Both the position numbers and the translations under genes were made by a program. DNA of 42,960 nt from a bacterium (GTDB taxonomy: Bacteria; Planctomycetota; UBA1135; GCA-002686595), in assembly GCA_024226735.1 (NCBI GenBank), contig JAAELL010000088.1:1-42960 (forward strand), in the 5' to 3' direction. Positions 7,167 to 15,359 of this stretch are shown here, in pieces. Positions within the stretch are counted from its first letter, which is position 1. Each line of letters begins with the position of its first letter. The notes below the pieces were generated by a model. It made no database searches and was not told the DNA's origin. It saw nothing but the letters and a program-made list of their open reading frames with translations.

Positions 7167-9332
7167 ATGCAACGATCACTCTCAGGCCAACCGGCTCTCC
7201 TGTTCTGCGCTCTCGCGCTCTGGCTCGCTCTTCCCGCTTCGGCCCAGATCGACATCGTCGAGCCCTTCACGGAACGCTTCCCGAGCCCCGCGTCGCGCGA
7301 GGATGGGCCGCGCAGCGGCGCGCGTTGGGGCAACGGGCGCCTGCGCGAGGCGATCGGGGGAGGCTCCGGGCGGCTCGGCGACCTCGTCGTCACCAGCGGC
7401 GAGGTGCTCGTCCTGAACACCGACTCGCAGGCCTTCCCGCTGCCCGGTCGGACGCCTGACCTGCTCGGGAACGCGGACCCGATCACCGGCCAGTTCCCGA
7501 CGTCCCTGACGGTGACGGACGGCGGGTTCGAGTTCGCCTCGATCCGCGTCGAAGCGGGCGGCGTGCTGCGGCTCGAGGGCGCGAACCCCGCGCGGCTGTA
7601 CAGCCGCGGGCGGCTCGTCATCGCGGCGGGTGGGCTCGTCGACGTCTCGGGAACGACGCCGGAAGCGCACGATTCGCAGACACCGAAGCCGGAGGAGACG
7701 ATCGCGCGCCTGCCCAGTCCGGCTGGCGCGGGGGACGGCGGTTTCGGCGGAGATCGCTACGACCACTCGGGCAGCCCCCAGATCCTCGCGCTGTCGAACA
7801 TCGATTCCGAGAGCGACGCAATCCTGAACCCTGGCGCCGTAACGCGCGGCCGTGACGGACTGGGCGTCGGACGCAGCCCCGCACAGGGTGAAGGACTCGG
7901 CGGCGAGCAGTACCCCGCGCTGATGCCGTCCGCAGCCCCGCTCGGTCTTCCGGCTTTCCCGCACGGGCTATTGATGGATGCCATCATCGATTACACGTCG
8001 TCGCTGCAATGCCGCAGCCTCGGGGTCGGCGGGGTCGGTAGCGGCGGGGCCTACGCGACGGACGGGACGCCTGGCGTGCCCGACTCGCGCATCCCCGTCG
8101 CGCAGTGGGCGGGCAGTGCGGCGCCGAACAACAACAACGCACCGCCGCGCAACCCGGGAGGGAGCGCAGCGGATCTCGGCCTCGCGCCGCCGAGCCCGAC
8201 GAACCAGGGCTACGTGCGGCGCACGCTCGACTGGACGATGGGTTACCTGGCCGGTGGCGCGGGTGGCGGCGGAGGCGGCGTGCACGCGTACTCCTCGCGC
8301 TCCGCGCCGAACACGGACTGCATCGGGCCGACCGCGAGCCTGCGCGCTTGGCACGATCACTCCGGAGCAGCCGGCGCTTCGGGTGGCGGCGCGGTTCAGT
8401 TGACCTCGGGCAAGGAGGTGCGCATCGACGGCGTCGTCGACGCCTCCGGCGGCAATGGGGGGAGCTCGCTGAACACGGGGGCACCGGACACCTTCCACCG
8501 TTTCGCCATGCCCGGTGGAGCGGGCTCGGGCGGAGCAGTCAGGCTGCAGGGCTTGCGCGTCTTCCTCGCCGGCACCGCGGGTCGACTCGACGTGCGCGGC
8601 GGAGCTGGGGGCACGACTGCGTTCAGCGCCTCGCAGGGCGGCGACGGCGGCACGGGACTCGTGCGCGTCGAGGACTTCTCGCTCGGCCCGGACGCGGTCG
8701 ACGCGACGCTCCTCGCCCCCACGATCGCACCGTACGACGCGGCGAATGACTCGGTCGGGTGGCTCAGCGTAGCGCCGATGGCGTTCACGCCCTCGAGCGC
8801 GCGCCCGGACTCGGTGATGGCGTCGAGCTCGTGCTGGATCCGCCCGGGCGGCGTCTTCAACGAGCTCGTCTTCGCCGACGACTCCGGACAGACGCCCGAC
8901 CGCCAGGGCTGGAACATGACGGTGTTCTGGCAACCGAATCCGCAGAACCCGCCGACTCGCGTGCCCTTCCGCGGGGCGAGCCCGTTGTTTCCCACGTCCT
9001 TCGAGGCGCAGTTCGGAACGCTGCTCGGCCACGACCTCGCGCCAGGCGAGAGCGCGGCGCCGATCGTTGTGCGTTTCCAGGGCGCCCGCAGCGGTGCGCC
9101 GCTTTCGACCCCTTGCGGGCTCGAGCTCGACGACCCGGTCCTCGTTCCGGGTTCGGTCACGACGTGGGTCGACCATCCGTCCAAGCTCAACGGGTTGACG
9201 CCGGCTGTCGACGTGTTCCGGTTCGTCGTCGTCTTCGACGGTACGCGGGATGGGAACGACGTCCCCGGCGACGTCCTGCACGGCTCGATTCGAGGCGTGA
9301 CGGATCTGCGCGTCACGGTCACGCCGCAGTAG
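7167..9332 (+). CDS. Large secreted Gly-rich protein, probable beta-helix
   Basis: A 721-residue exported protein with a clear signal peptide (PALLFCALALWLALPASAQ). The ATG at 7167 has a GAGGA site 8 bases upstream. Early repeats of the form VVTSGEVLVLNT, IRVEAGGVLRLEG and RLVIAAGGLVDVSGT look like turns of a parallel beta-helix. Glycine clusters (GYLAGGAGGGGGGVHAY, GGAGSGGAVRLQG, GGAGGTTAF, GGDGGTGLVRVEDF) follow in the middle. The C-terminal 200 residues (VGWLSVAPMAFTPSS to VTVTPQ) form a different, non-repetitive domain. The shared CTD is absent. No family is recognised. Surface structure or adhesion is a reasonable inference from composition, no more. Confidence 0.85.
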   Translation: MQRSLSGQPALLFCALALWLALPASAQIDIVEPFTERFPSPASREDGPRSGARWGNGRLREAIGGGSGRLGDLVVTSGEVLVLNTDSQAFPLPGRTPDLLGNADPITGQFPTSLTVTDGGFEFASIRVEAGGVLRLEGANPARLYSRGRLVIAAGGLVDVSGTTPEAHDSQTPKPEETIARLPSPAGAGDGGFGGDRYDHSGSPQILALSNIDSESDAILNPGAVTRGRDGLGVGRSPAQGEGLGGEQYPALMPSAAPLGLPAFPHGLLMDAIIDYTSSLQCRSLGVGGVGSGGAYATDGTPGVPDSRIPVAQWAGSAAPNNNNAPPRNPGGSAADLGLAPPSPTNQGYVRRTLDWTMGYLAGGAGGGGGGVHAYSSRSAPNTDCIGPTASLRAWHDHSGAAGASGGGAVQLTSGKEVRIDGVVDASGGNGGSSLNTGAPDTFHRFAMPGGAGSGGAVRLQGLRVFLAGTAGRLDVRGGAGGTTAFSASQGGDGGTGLVRVEDFSLGPDAVDATLLAPTIAPYDAANDSVGWLSVAPMAFTPSSARPDSVMASSSCWIRPGGVFNELVFADDSGQTPDRQGWNMTVFWQPNPQNPPTRVPFRGASPLFPTSFEAQFGTLLGHDLAPGESAAPIVVRFQGARSGAPLSTPCGLELDDPVLVPGSVTTWVDHPSKLNGLTPAVDVFRFVVVFDGTRDGNDVPGDVLHGSIRGVTDLRVTVTPQ

Positions 9333-9353
9333 CTAGCCAGGCAGCTGGTCGTA

Positions 9354-9801
9354 TTGCTGCAACGCGGCCAACGGCCGAGCCACGCGTTCTCGCTCCTCTC
9401 CACCCAAGGCACCGAATCGAACGCTGACAACTTCGTCTTTGCCGCCGGTGGCGGGCCGCCGTTCTTCAATGACGAACCGGGCGTCGTGATCGCGAGCTTC
9501 CTCGGTCAGACACCGACCGTGACCACGACCGGCAACACCGTGCCGACGGCGGGCGGTCCACTGACCGAGTACCGGCTCGAGCTGACGCTCGCGCCCGCCG
9601 TCGATCTGTCTCCCGGAACGTACTGGGTCGAGATCTACAGCACGAACTCCTCCGGGTCGACGGATGTCTTCTCGTGGGAGATGGCGCCGGAAGACGCGAC
9701 CAACGGCGCGACCTGCATGGCGTGGTCGACGAGCACACCGGGCGGCAGCTGGAACGTGTGCACGCCGTTCCCCGAGACCGCCGTGACACGGCCCTGCGTC
9801 C
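9354..9801 (+). pseudogene. Internal fragment of a secreted beta-rich protein gene
   Basis: About 120 coherent residues, from SNADNFVFAAGGGPPFF through LAPAVDLSPGTYWVEIYS to GGSWNVCTPFPETAV. There is no signal peptide, and the only upstream start is a TTG at 9354. The 3' end loses sense at about 9795, exactly where the minus-strand lipoprotein gene ends at 9802; the frame then continues only as an antisense image of that gene. The pattern (NADNF, a beta-sandwich, a late Cys pair) suggests the C-terminal half of an exported protein. Both ends appear lost by deletion. The source gene is not in the window. Confidence 0.5.
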
Positions 9802-10515
9802 TTACTTCTTCTGTTCGTTCTGTTGCGCGGCCCGGCGCTCGGCCATCAGCTCGCGGTCGACGGGCACGATCAGCTCGCGCAACGCCTCGACGAGCGCCTC
9901 TTCCGACGCGGCGACGACGTCGTCACGCAAGACGTACATGCGCTCGCTCTCGCCTGGCTCGAGCTGCAGCGCGAAGCTCGCCTCGTCGTCCAGCTCTGCC
10001 TCGTCGGCGCGCACCGAGCCGTCACCCGGCCCGCGGCCGATGATCAGCGTCGGCGCGTCCGGGCGGCGCTTGCCGATCGACGCGAAGACTTCGCAGCGGA
10101 CGTCGGTGAGCGAGGTCTCGATCCAAGGCTCGGCCTCGCCGTCCTCGACCATTTCGTGCTCGGTGCCGATCGTCAGCGTGTCGAAGCGCACGACGAGCAG
10201 GCGGTCCGGGTGCACCTCGCCCGAACGGTAGTCGCGGTCGGCGAGCGGATAGAAGCGCAGCCCGAGGTCGGCGTGGTCGAGAACGCTCTGCTCGAGACAC
10301 TCGCGCAGCTCGCGGGCAGCGGCGCGGTCCTCGATGGGCCCGAAGAACTCGTCGCTGAACTCGACGAAGACCTCGACCTCGACGCGCGGAACGTCCACAG
10401 GGGCGGCTCGGAACGGATCGCCCGTGACGAACGCTCGCACGTCTTGGCAACCCGTCGATGCTCCAGAAGCGAGGAGTAGGCCAAGCGCGGCCAGGAAGCG
10501 ATGAAACTGTCTCAT
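9802..10515 (-). CDS. Probable lipoprotein of unknown function
   Basis: A 237-residue exported protein. MRQFHRFLAALGLLLASGASTGC ends in STGC, an imperfect lipobox, so lipid attachment at that Cys is likely. The mature part is acidic: a beta-rich middle (VEVEVFVEFSDEFFGP, RLLVVRFDTLTIGTEHEM) and a charged C-terminal helix ending AAQQNEQKK. The start is the ATG at 10515, which directly begins the signal peptide. No family is recognised. The gene is divergent from the secreted protein at 10639, sharing a 123-base control region. Its 3' end abuts a gene fragment on the other strand. Confidence 0.75.
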   Translation of the reverse strand: MRQFHRFLAALGLLLASGASTGCQDVRAFVTGDPFRAAPVDVPRVEVEVFVEFSDEFFGPIEDRAAARELRECLEQSVLDHADLGLRFYPLADRDYRSGEVHPDRLLVVRFDTLTIGTEHEMVEDGEAEPWIETSLTDVRCEVFASIGKRRPDAPTLIIGRGPGDGSVRADEAELDDEASFALQLEPGESERMYVLRDDVVAASEEALVEALRELIVPVDRELMAERRAAQQNEQKK

Positions 10516-10593
10516 TCCGCCACTATCGGCGTCCTGGCGCCCGGTTCTGAAATCGATCGTGGCCCTCGGCCACGCCCTCGGCGAGCGAGCGTG

Positions 10594-10599
10594 TAGCAT
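10594..10599 (+). promoter_or_regulatory. Putative -10 box TAGCAT
   Basis: GTGTAGCAT lies 39 bases before the ATG at 10639. The same hexamer precedes the PKD giant (19007) and, on the minus strand, the peptidase-like operon (37373-37378). Confidence 0.4.
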
Positions 10600-10638
10600 C
10601 GGGGATCCCCAGCTCCCCAGGTGTCCCACCGACGATCC

Positions 10639-11883
10639 ATGCTCAGAATCCTCTCCCTCGCGACCGGGTGCATGCTCCTCGCGCAGGTCGGCCAGGCCCA
10701 GCTCCTCATCGGCACAAGCAGCTACTCCACCGGCGAGACCCATCAGGTCGACGTCGCGTCGGGCACGGCGATGACCTTTGCGTTGACCCACCCGACGACC
10801 GGGACGCAGGTGCCGTGCACCGGAATGGCGGCCGATGACGCGAACGGCGCACTCTACGTCTCGAGTGTCCCGATCTCGGGCGACGACGTCGAGCTGTACC
10901 GCTGGGGCTACGGCGACCCGACCGCGACCGTGCTCAGTGCGTTCGGCTCGCCGATCTTCGACACGATCACGGGAGGATCGGTCCGCTGCGAGGCGCTGGC
11001 CTTCGGGGGCGGCACGCTCTACGCGGTGCACCAGATCTCGACCGGAGCTGCGCCAGAGGGGATCTACGTCGTGAACCTCTCGGTGACACCGATCACCGCG
11101 ACGCTCGTGCACCAGTTCTTGGATCCGAGCATCGACATCGGTGGGCTCGGCTTCGATCCGACGTCGGGTCTGTTCTACGGGAGCAACGACGGGCCGGCCT
11201 ACGCTGCGGGGCGCGGTCTCGTGTCGATCGACGTCGCGAGCCAGACGGAGACGTGGCTGGCCGCGTATCCGCCCGGCGTGGACGACATCGACGCCGTGGC
11301 GGTCGCGCCCGGGAACACGGTCTACCTCGTCGAGGACCAGGCCGGGAACACGATCCACCCGTACGTGCTGCAGACGGGCGTGTTCGCGCCGAGCGAGCCG
11401 AGCCCAGTGCAGCTGACCTGGCTCTTCGCCGGCGCCGCATGGGCGCCGAACTTCGACGGCCCGCCGGGTCCGATCGGTACGAGCTATTGCTCACCCGCCG
11501 TGCCGAACTCGAGCGGACTCTCGAGTGTCATCTCGGCGGTCGGGAGCCTGACGGCGGCGGACAATGATGTGCGGCTGACCGCGAACGATCTGCCGCCGGG
11601 CCAGTTCGGGTACTTCCTCGCCGGCCAGGCCCAGGGCATGGCCACGCCGCCGGGTAGTCAGGGCGTGATCTGCATGATGGGCAACATCGGCCGGTACGAT
11701 GAGGTGCCGGAGATCATCCAGGGACCGACCGGCAACCTGCGGATCAACTTGAACGCGATCCCCGTGAACCCGCCGCAAGCTGCGGTAGCGGGCGAGACGT
11801 GGCTGTTTCAGTGCTGGTACCGCGACAACAACCCAGCGCTCACGAACAACTTCACCGACGGGCTCAGCATCACGTTCGAGTGA
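10639..11883 (+). CDS. Secreted propeller-like protein with shared CTD
   Basis: A 414-residue exported protein. The start is the ATG at 10639, directly before the signal peptide MLRILSLATGCMLLAQVGQAQ; a GTG at 10621 is in frame but adds six charged residues. Residues ~20-275 contain spaced beta-strand repeats (MAADDANGALYVSSVP, LAFGGGTLYAVHQIS, LGFDPTSGLFYGSND, VAVAPGNTVYLVEDQAGN) typical of a beta-propeller. Residues ~280-414 (11480-11883) are the shared CTD: YCSPAVPNSSGLSS, DLPPGQFGYFLAGQ, VICMMGNIGRY, TWLFQCWYRD, and the end FTDGLSITFE. The function is unknown; the export signal and CTD suggest a surface location. Confidence 0.85.
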   Translation: MLRILSLATGCMLLAQVGQAQLLIGTSSYSTGETHQVDVASGTAMTFALTHPTTGTQVPCTGMAADDANGALYVSSVPISGDDVELYRWGYGDPTATVLSAFGSPIFDTITGGSVRCEALAFGGGTLYAVHQISTGAAPEGIYVVNLSVTPITATLVHQFLDPSIDIGGLGFDPTSGLFYGSNDGPAYAAGRGLVSIDVASQTETWLAAYPPGVDDIDAVAVAPGNTVYLVEDQAGNTIHPYVLQTGVFAPSEPSPVQLTWLFAGAAWAPNFDGPPGPIGTSYCSPAVPNSSGLSSVISAVGSLTAADNDVRLTANDLPPGQFGYFLAGQAQGMATPPGSQGVICMMGNIGRYDEVPEIIQGPTGNLRINLNAIPVNPPQAAVAGETWLFQCWYRDNNPALTNNFTDGLSITFE

Positions 11884-11916
11884 TCTCGTCCCCCCTTTCA
11901 CCGACGGAATCGGCAT

Positions 11917-11922
11917 TACGCT
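11917..11922 (+). promoter_or_regulatory. Putative -10 box TACGCT before the sensor kinase
   Basis: CATTACGCT lies 74 bases before the ATG at 11997, in the 113-base gap after the CTD-protein gene. It matches the box before 7167 but lies farther from its gene. Confidence 0.3.
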
Positions 11923-11996
11923 CCTCTTGATTCCGTTCGACAATCGATCCAGGGCTCATCCGGAGCGCAGGCTCCGCGGGCCATGGAACGATCGAT

Positions 11997-14900
11997 ATGA
12001 GACTTAGGCTGCTTCTCCTTCGATCGGCATGGCTGGCGTGTGTCGGCTCCATTTGCGGAGTCGGCGCGCGGGCGCAGAACCTGCCGCTCGAACCGGCACC
12101 GGACGCGCGGATGTACCGCGCGAGCCACTGGGTGCAATTCGACTCGGACTCGGGACTCCCCGGCCGAGACGTCCACGACGTCGTCGAGGCGTCGAACGGC
12201 AGGGTCTGGGCGGCGACGAGCGGTGGCGTCGCGGTGTACGACGGCTTCGAGTGGCGGGCGATGACCGAGCGCGACGGTCTCCCCGAGCACCGGGCGCGCA
12301 AGCTGCTCGCCGGTCCACGCGGGAGCGTGTACGTCCTGTACGGCGAGGCGACCTTCGTCGGTGACGAGAGCGGCTTCGCACCACTCGAGCTCGCCGGTGG
12401 CGGCGGACTCTTGGGCGTGGCGGTCCTGGAAGACGAGCGCGCGATGGCCGTCACCCGCGAGACGGCAACGTCGGAGTGGCGCGTGCGCCTCGAGGCTTCG
12501 GCGGAGGACGTCGGCCCCCCCGGTACCTTAGGTCCAAACGGCCTCGCTCAGCACGCCCCCGGCACCGCGACGTGCATGGCGACGGACGAGGGCATCTACC
12601 GCTACGAGGCCGAGCAGTGGACGCTGCTGGCGACGCTGCCGCCCGGGCTCATGCCGCTTCAGGTCGAGGCCAGTGCGGATGGATCGTCGGGTGTCTTTTT
12701 CGCGAACCGGCCCCTCGACAACCGCGGCCTCTGGGAGTGGCTGGTGGACGGCACGTGCCGACCGGCGGTGACGGGATACGGGCGGGTGTTCGACCTGCAC
12801 CTGGGCGCGGGCGGTGACGTGCTTGCGGTCTACCGCTCCGGGCGCATCGCGACGCGGCGCGCCGGCTGGTGGTCCGAGATCGACCCGCTGCCGCGCGAGA
12901 TGGTGGGTGCCAACCGGTTGGGCACACGCGGGCGCGGCGAGCTGTGGTGCTCGTCCGCAAACGGCCTGTTTCTCTTTCGGCCGCACCACCCGTACTGGTC
13001 GGGCGTTGCACTCGACGGAGCGCGTAGCGAGACCGTCGTTCTCCAGGCGTTGGAGGTCGGCAGCGGCGAGGAGAGCGAACTGTTCCTGGGGACGTCCCAG
13101 GGGCTGATGCGCGTGTCGCCCGAGGGGGTGGCCCACCGCATCTCGACTCTGGGAGGAAGAGACCTCGGCGCCATCACGGGCATCGCGCGCGATGGACGCG
13201 GCGCGCTCTGGATCGGCAGCGGCAGCGCGTCGTTCGCCGGTGCCTGGCGGCTCGACGATTCGGGCTGGAAGCAGTTCGATGCGGACGAGGGGCTCGACAC
13301 CCTGGCCCTGCACCGGATCCGGGTGGACCGTCGAGGCCGCCCGTGGTTCCTCGGAATCGCGCCGGATCGCATCGAGGACGAGCCGGGCGCATTCGTGCTC
13401 GAAGGGGACACGATGCAGCCTTGGGGTACGGAGCAGGGGCTCATCCACAATCGCGTCTACGACTTCGTCGACACCGGGGACGCCTATTGGTTCGCGACCG
13501 CCGGGGGGATCTCGCGCTGGAGAGCGGGCGCCTGGAAGCACTGGACCACGGACGACAGGCTAGGTAGCAACCGCGTGTACGCACTCGCCGCCGATGCCCA
13601 AGGGCGCGTCTGGTTCGGGCACGGCAGCGGGCGCGGTGGGCTCGGGTTCATCGACGGCGACACTCCGCGCTACTTCCACCGAGGCCAGGGGCCGCGGCTC
13701 GAGGTCTCCGTGCTCGGCTTCGATGAAACCGGTCGACTCTGGGTCGGCTCCGAGACCGACGGACTGTTCTCGTTGGACGCGGGCGAGTGGGTCGAGTACG
13801 GACTCGCGAAGGGACTGACGAGCCAGCGCATCAGCAGCATGACCGTCGGTGCGACCGGCGTTCTGGTCGGGACGTTCGCCGGAGATCTGCAAACCCTCTC
13901 CCGCACGCCGATCAGCTTCCGCGTGCCACGGGTACTCTCCGAGCAGGCGCTCGTCGACTGGCGCCACGCCGTCCTGCGCTGGCGCGTGGCGACGCACTGG
14001 CGGACGATGGATCCGGCCACGGTCCAGGTGCGGCACCGGATCGATGGGGGCGCATGGTCCCCGTGGGGCCTCGACCGCGAGCTGCGCACCGGCCGCCTGG
14101 ACTACGGCGATCACACGTTCGAGCTCGAAGTGCGCGACTTCTTCGGCCGGCCGACGAGCTGCGGGCCACCGCAGCCCTTCGTCGTGCCGACGCCGATGCA
14201 CCGACGACCCGTGTTCTACGTTCCGCTGGGAGTGCTCCTGGCCGTGTCGGCGGCGACGTCCGTCGTGCTGCTCTTGCGCAGCCGCCGCGAGAAGAGCGCG
14301 CTGCGCGAGAGCGAGGAGCGGTTCCGCCAGCTTGCCGAGAACATCCGCGAAGTCTTCTGGCTCGTCGACTGGAGGACGCGCCGGCTGCTCTACGTCAGTC
14401 CCGCCTACGAGGTCGTTTGGGACCTGCCGGAGGGTGACCTCGTCGCCCGCTCCGATGCGTGGGCCGGCAAGATCCACGCCGAAGACCGCGAGCACATCTT
14501 GGCGAGCTTCGAAGCAGCGGGGGAGGGCCGCTACGACGTCGAGTACCGGATCGTCGGCGCGGACGGTGGCATTCGCTGGGTCCACGACCGCGCCTATCCG
14601 ATCCGCGACGACAGCGGCGAGGTGTACCGCATCGCCGGGCTCACCGAGGACGTGACGGCCGAACACCTCGGCGGGGAACGTCAACGCCTGTTGATGCGCG
14701 AGCTCGACCACCGCGTGAAGAACAACCTCGCCGGTGTGATCGGGCTCGCCCAGCAAGCGCTGGCGCGCAGCACAGATCTGGATTCGTTCGACGTTGCGTT
14801 CACCGATCGGCTGCACGCGATGGCGCGTACGCACGAGGCGCTGGCCGCGGCGCACTGGGAAGCGCTCTCCCTGCGCGACATTCTGTTCTCCGTCATCTCA

Positions 14901-15359
14901 CCGTACGCCGGGCCGGAACGTGTGACGATCGAGGGCGAAGCGCTGTTCGTCAACGCCGCGTCGGCGATGCCGTTGAGTGCCGCGCTGCACGAGCTGGCGA
15001 CGAACGCCGTCAAGTACGGCTCGCTCAGCAAGGACAGTGGCCGCCTGCACGTGCACTGGGAACAGGTGCGCGGCCGCATCCGCCTGAGGTGGACCGAGCG
15101 CGACGGGCCGCGGGTGTCGGAGCCGCGGGAGCGTGGGCTCGGCACGTCGCTCGTGACCGGTCTCGTCGAGTACGAGCTGGCCGGTGTCGTCACGTTCGAG
15201 TTCGCGCCGACGGGGCTCGAGTGCAACTTCGAGCTACCCGCGGATACTCGCCACCCCGGCGCTGGGTCCGAGCTCGGTAGCACGTTCCGCGGTGGCGCCA
15301 GCAAACCGGGCGCCGAGCCGACGCCCGCCCCGCGCGGCGGGGGTCAACGGACGAGCTGA
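11997..15359 (+). CDS. Propeller-type sensor histidine kinase (Reg_prop/Y_Y_Y/PAS/HisKA_2)
   Basis: A 1120-residue membrane sensor kinase. Order: signal peptide (1-27); two-component regulator propeller repeats over ~35-640 (GLPGRDVHDVVEASNGRVWA, GLIHNRVYDFVDTGDAYWFA, DRLGSNRVYALAADAQGRVW, GLTSQRISSMTVG); a Y_Y_Y-like domain ~645-735; one membrane helix ~738-762; a PAS domain ~770-885; an H-box with the phospho-acceptor His near 905 in LMRELDHRVKNNLAG (HisKA_2/HWE type); and an ATPase domain with HELATNAVKYG (~998) and RGLGTSLVTGLV. Reg_prop kinases usually sense extracellular ligands. It has no receiver domain and no response regulator lies nearby. Its last 16 bases overlap the end of the antisense ECF sigma gene, so the two share a 3' boundary. 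Confidence 0.9.
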   Translation: MRLRLLLLRSAWLACVGSICGVGARAQNLPLEPAPDARMYRASHWVQFDSDSGLPGRDVHDVVEASNGRVWAATSGGVAVYDGFEWRAMTERDGLPEHRARKLLAGPRGSVYVLYGEATFVGDESGFAPLELAGGGGLLGVAVLEDERAMAVTRETATSEWRVRLEASAEDVGPPGTLGPNGLAQHAPGTATCMATDEGIYRYEAEQWTLLATLPPGLMPLQVEASADGSSGVFFANRPLDNRGLWEWLVDGTCRPAVTGYGRVFDLHLGAGGDVLAVYRSGRIATRRAGWWSEIDPLPREMVGANRLGTRGRGELWCSSANGLFLFRPHHPYWSGVALDGARSETVVLQALEVGSGEESELFLGTSQGLMRVSPEGVAHRISTLGGRDLGAITGIARDGRGALWIGSGSASFAGAWRLDDSGWKQFDADEGLDTLALHRIRVDRRGRPWFLGIAPDRIEDEPGAFVLEGDTMQPWGTEQGLIHNRVYDFVDTGDAYWFATAGGISRWRAGAWKHWTTDDRLGSNRVYALAADAQGRVWFGHGSGRGGLGFIDGDTPRYFHRGQGPRLEVSVLGFDETGRLWVGSETDGLFSLDAGEWVEYGLAKGLTSQRISSMTVGATGVLVGTFAGDLQTLSRTPISFRVPRVLSEQALVDWRHAVLRWRVATHWRTMDPATVQVRHRIDGGAWSPWGLDRELRTGRLDYGDHTFELEVRDFFGRPTSCGPPQPFVVPTPMHRRPVFYVPLGVLLAVSAATSVVLLLRSRREKSALRESEERFRQLAENIREVFWLVDWRTRRLLYVSPAYEVVWDLPEGDLVARSDAWAGKIHAEDREHILASFEAAGEGRYDVEYRIVGADGGIRWVHDRAYPIRDDSGEVYRIAGLTEDVTAEHLGGERQRLLMRELDHRVKNNLAGVIGLAQQALARSTDLDSFDVAFTDRLHAMARTHEALAAAHWEALSLRDILFSVISPYAGPERVTIEGEALFVNAASAMPLSAALHELATNAVKYGSLSKDSGRLHVHWEQVRGRIRLRWTERDGPRVSEPRERGLGTSLVTGLVEYELAGVVTFEFAPTGLECNFELPADTRHPGAGSELGSTFRGGASKPGAEPTPAPRGGGQRTS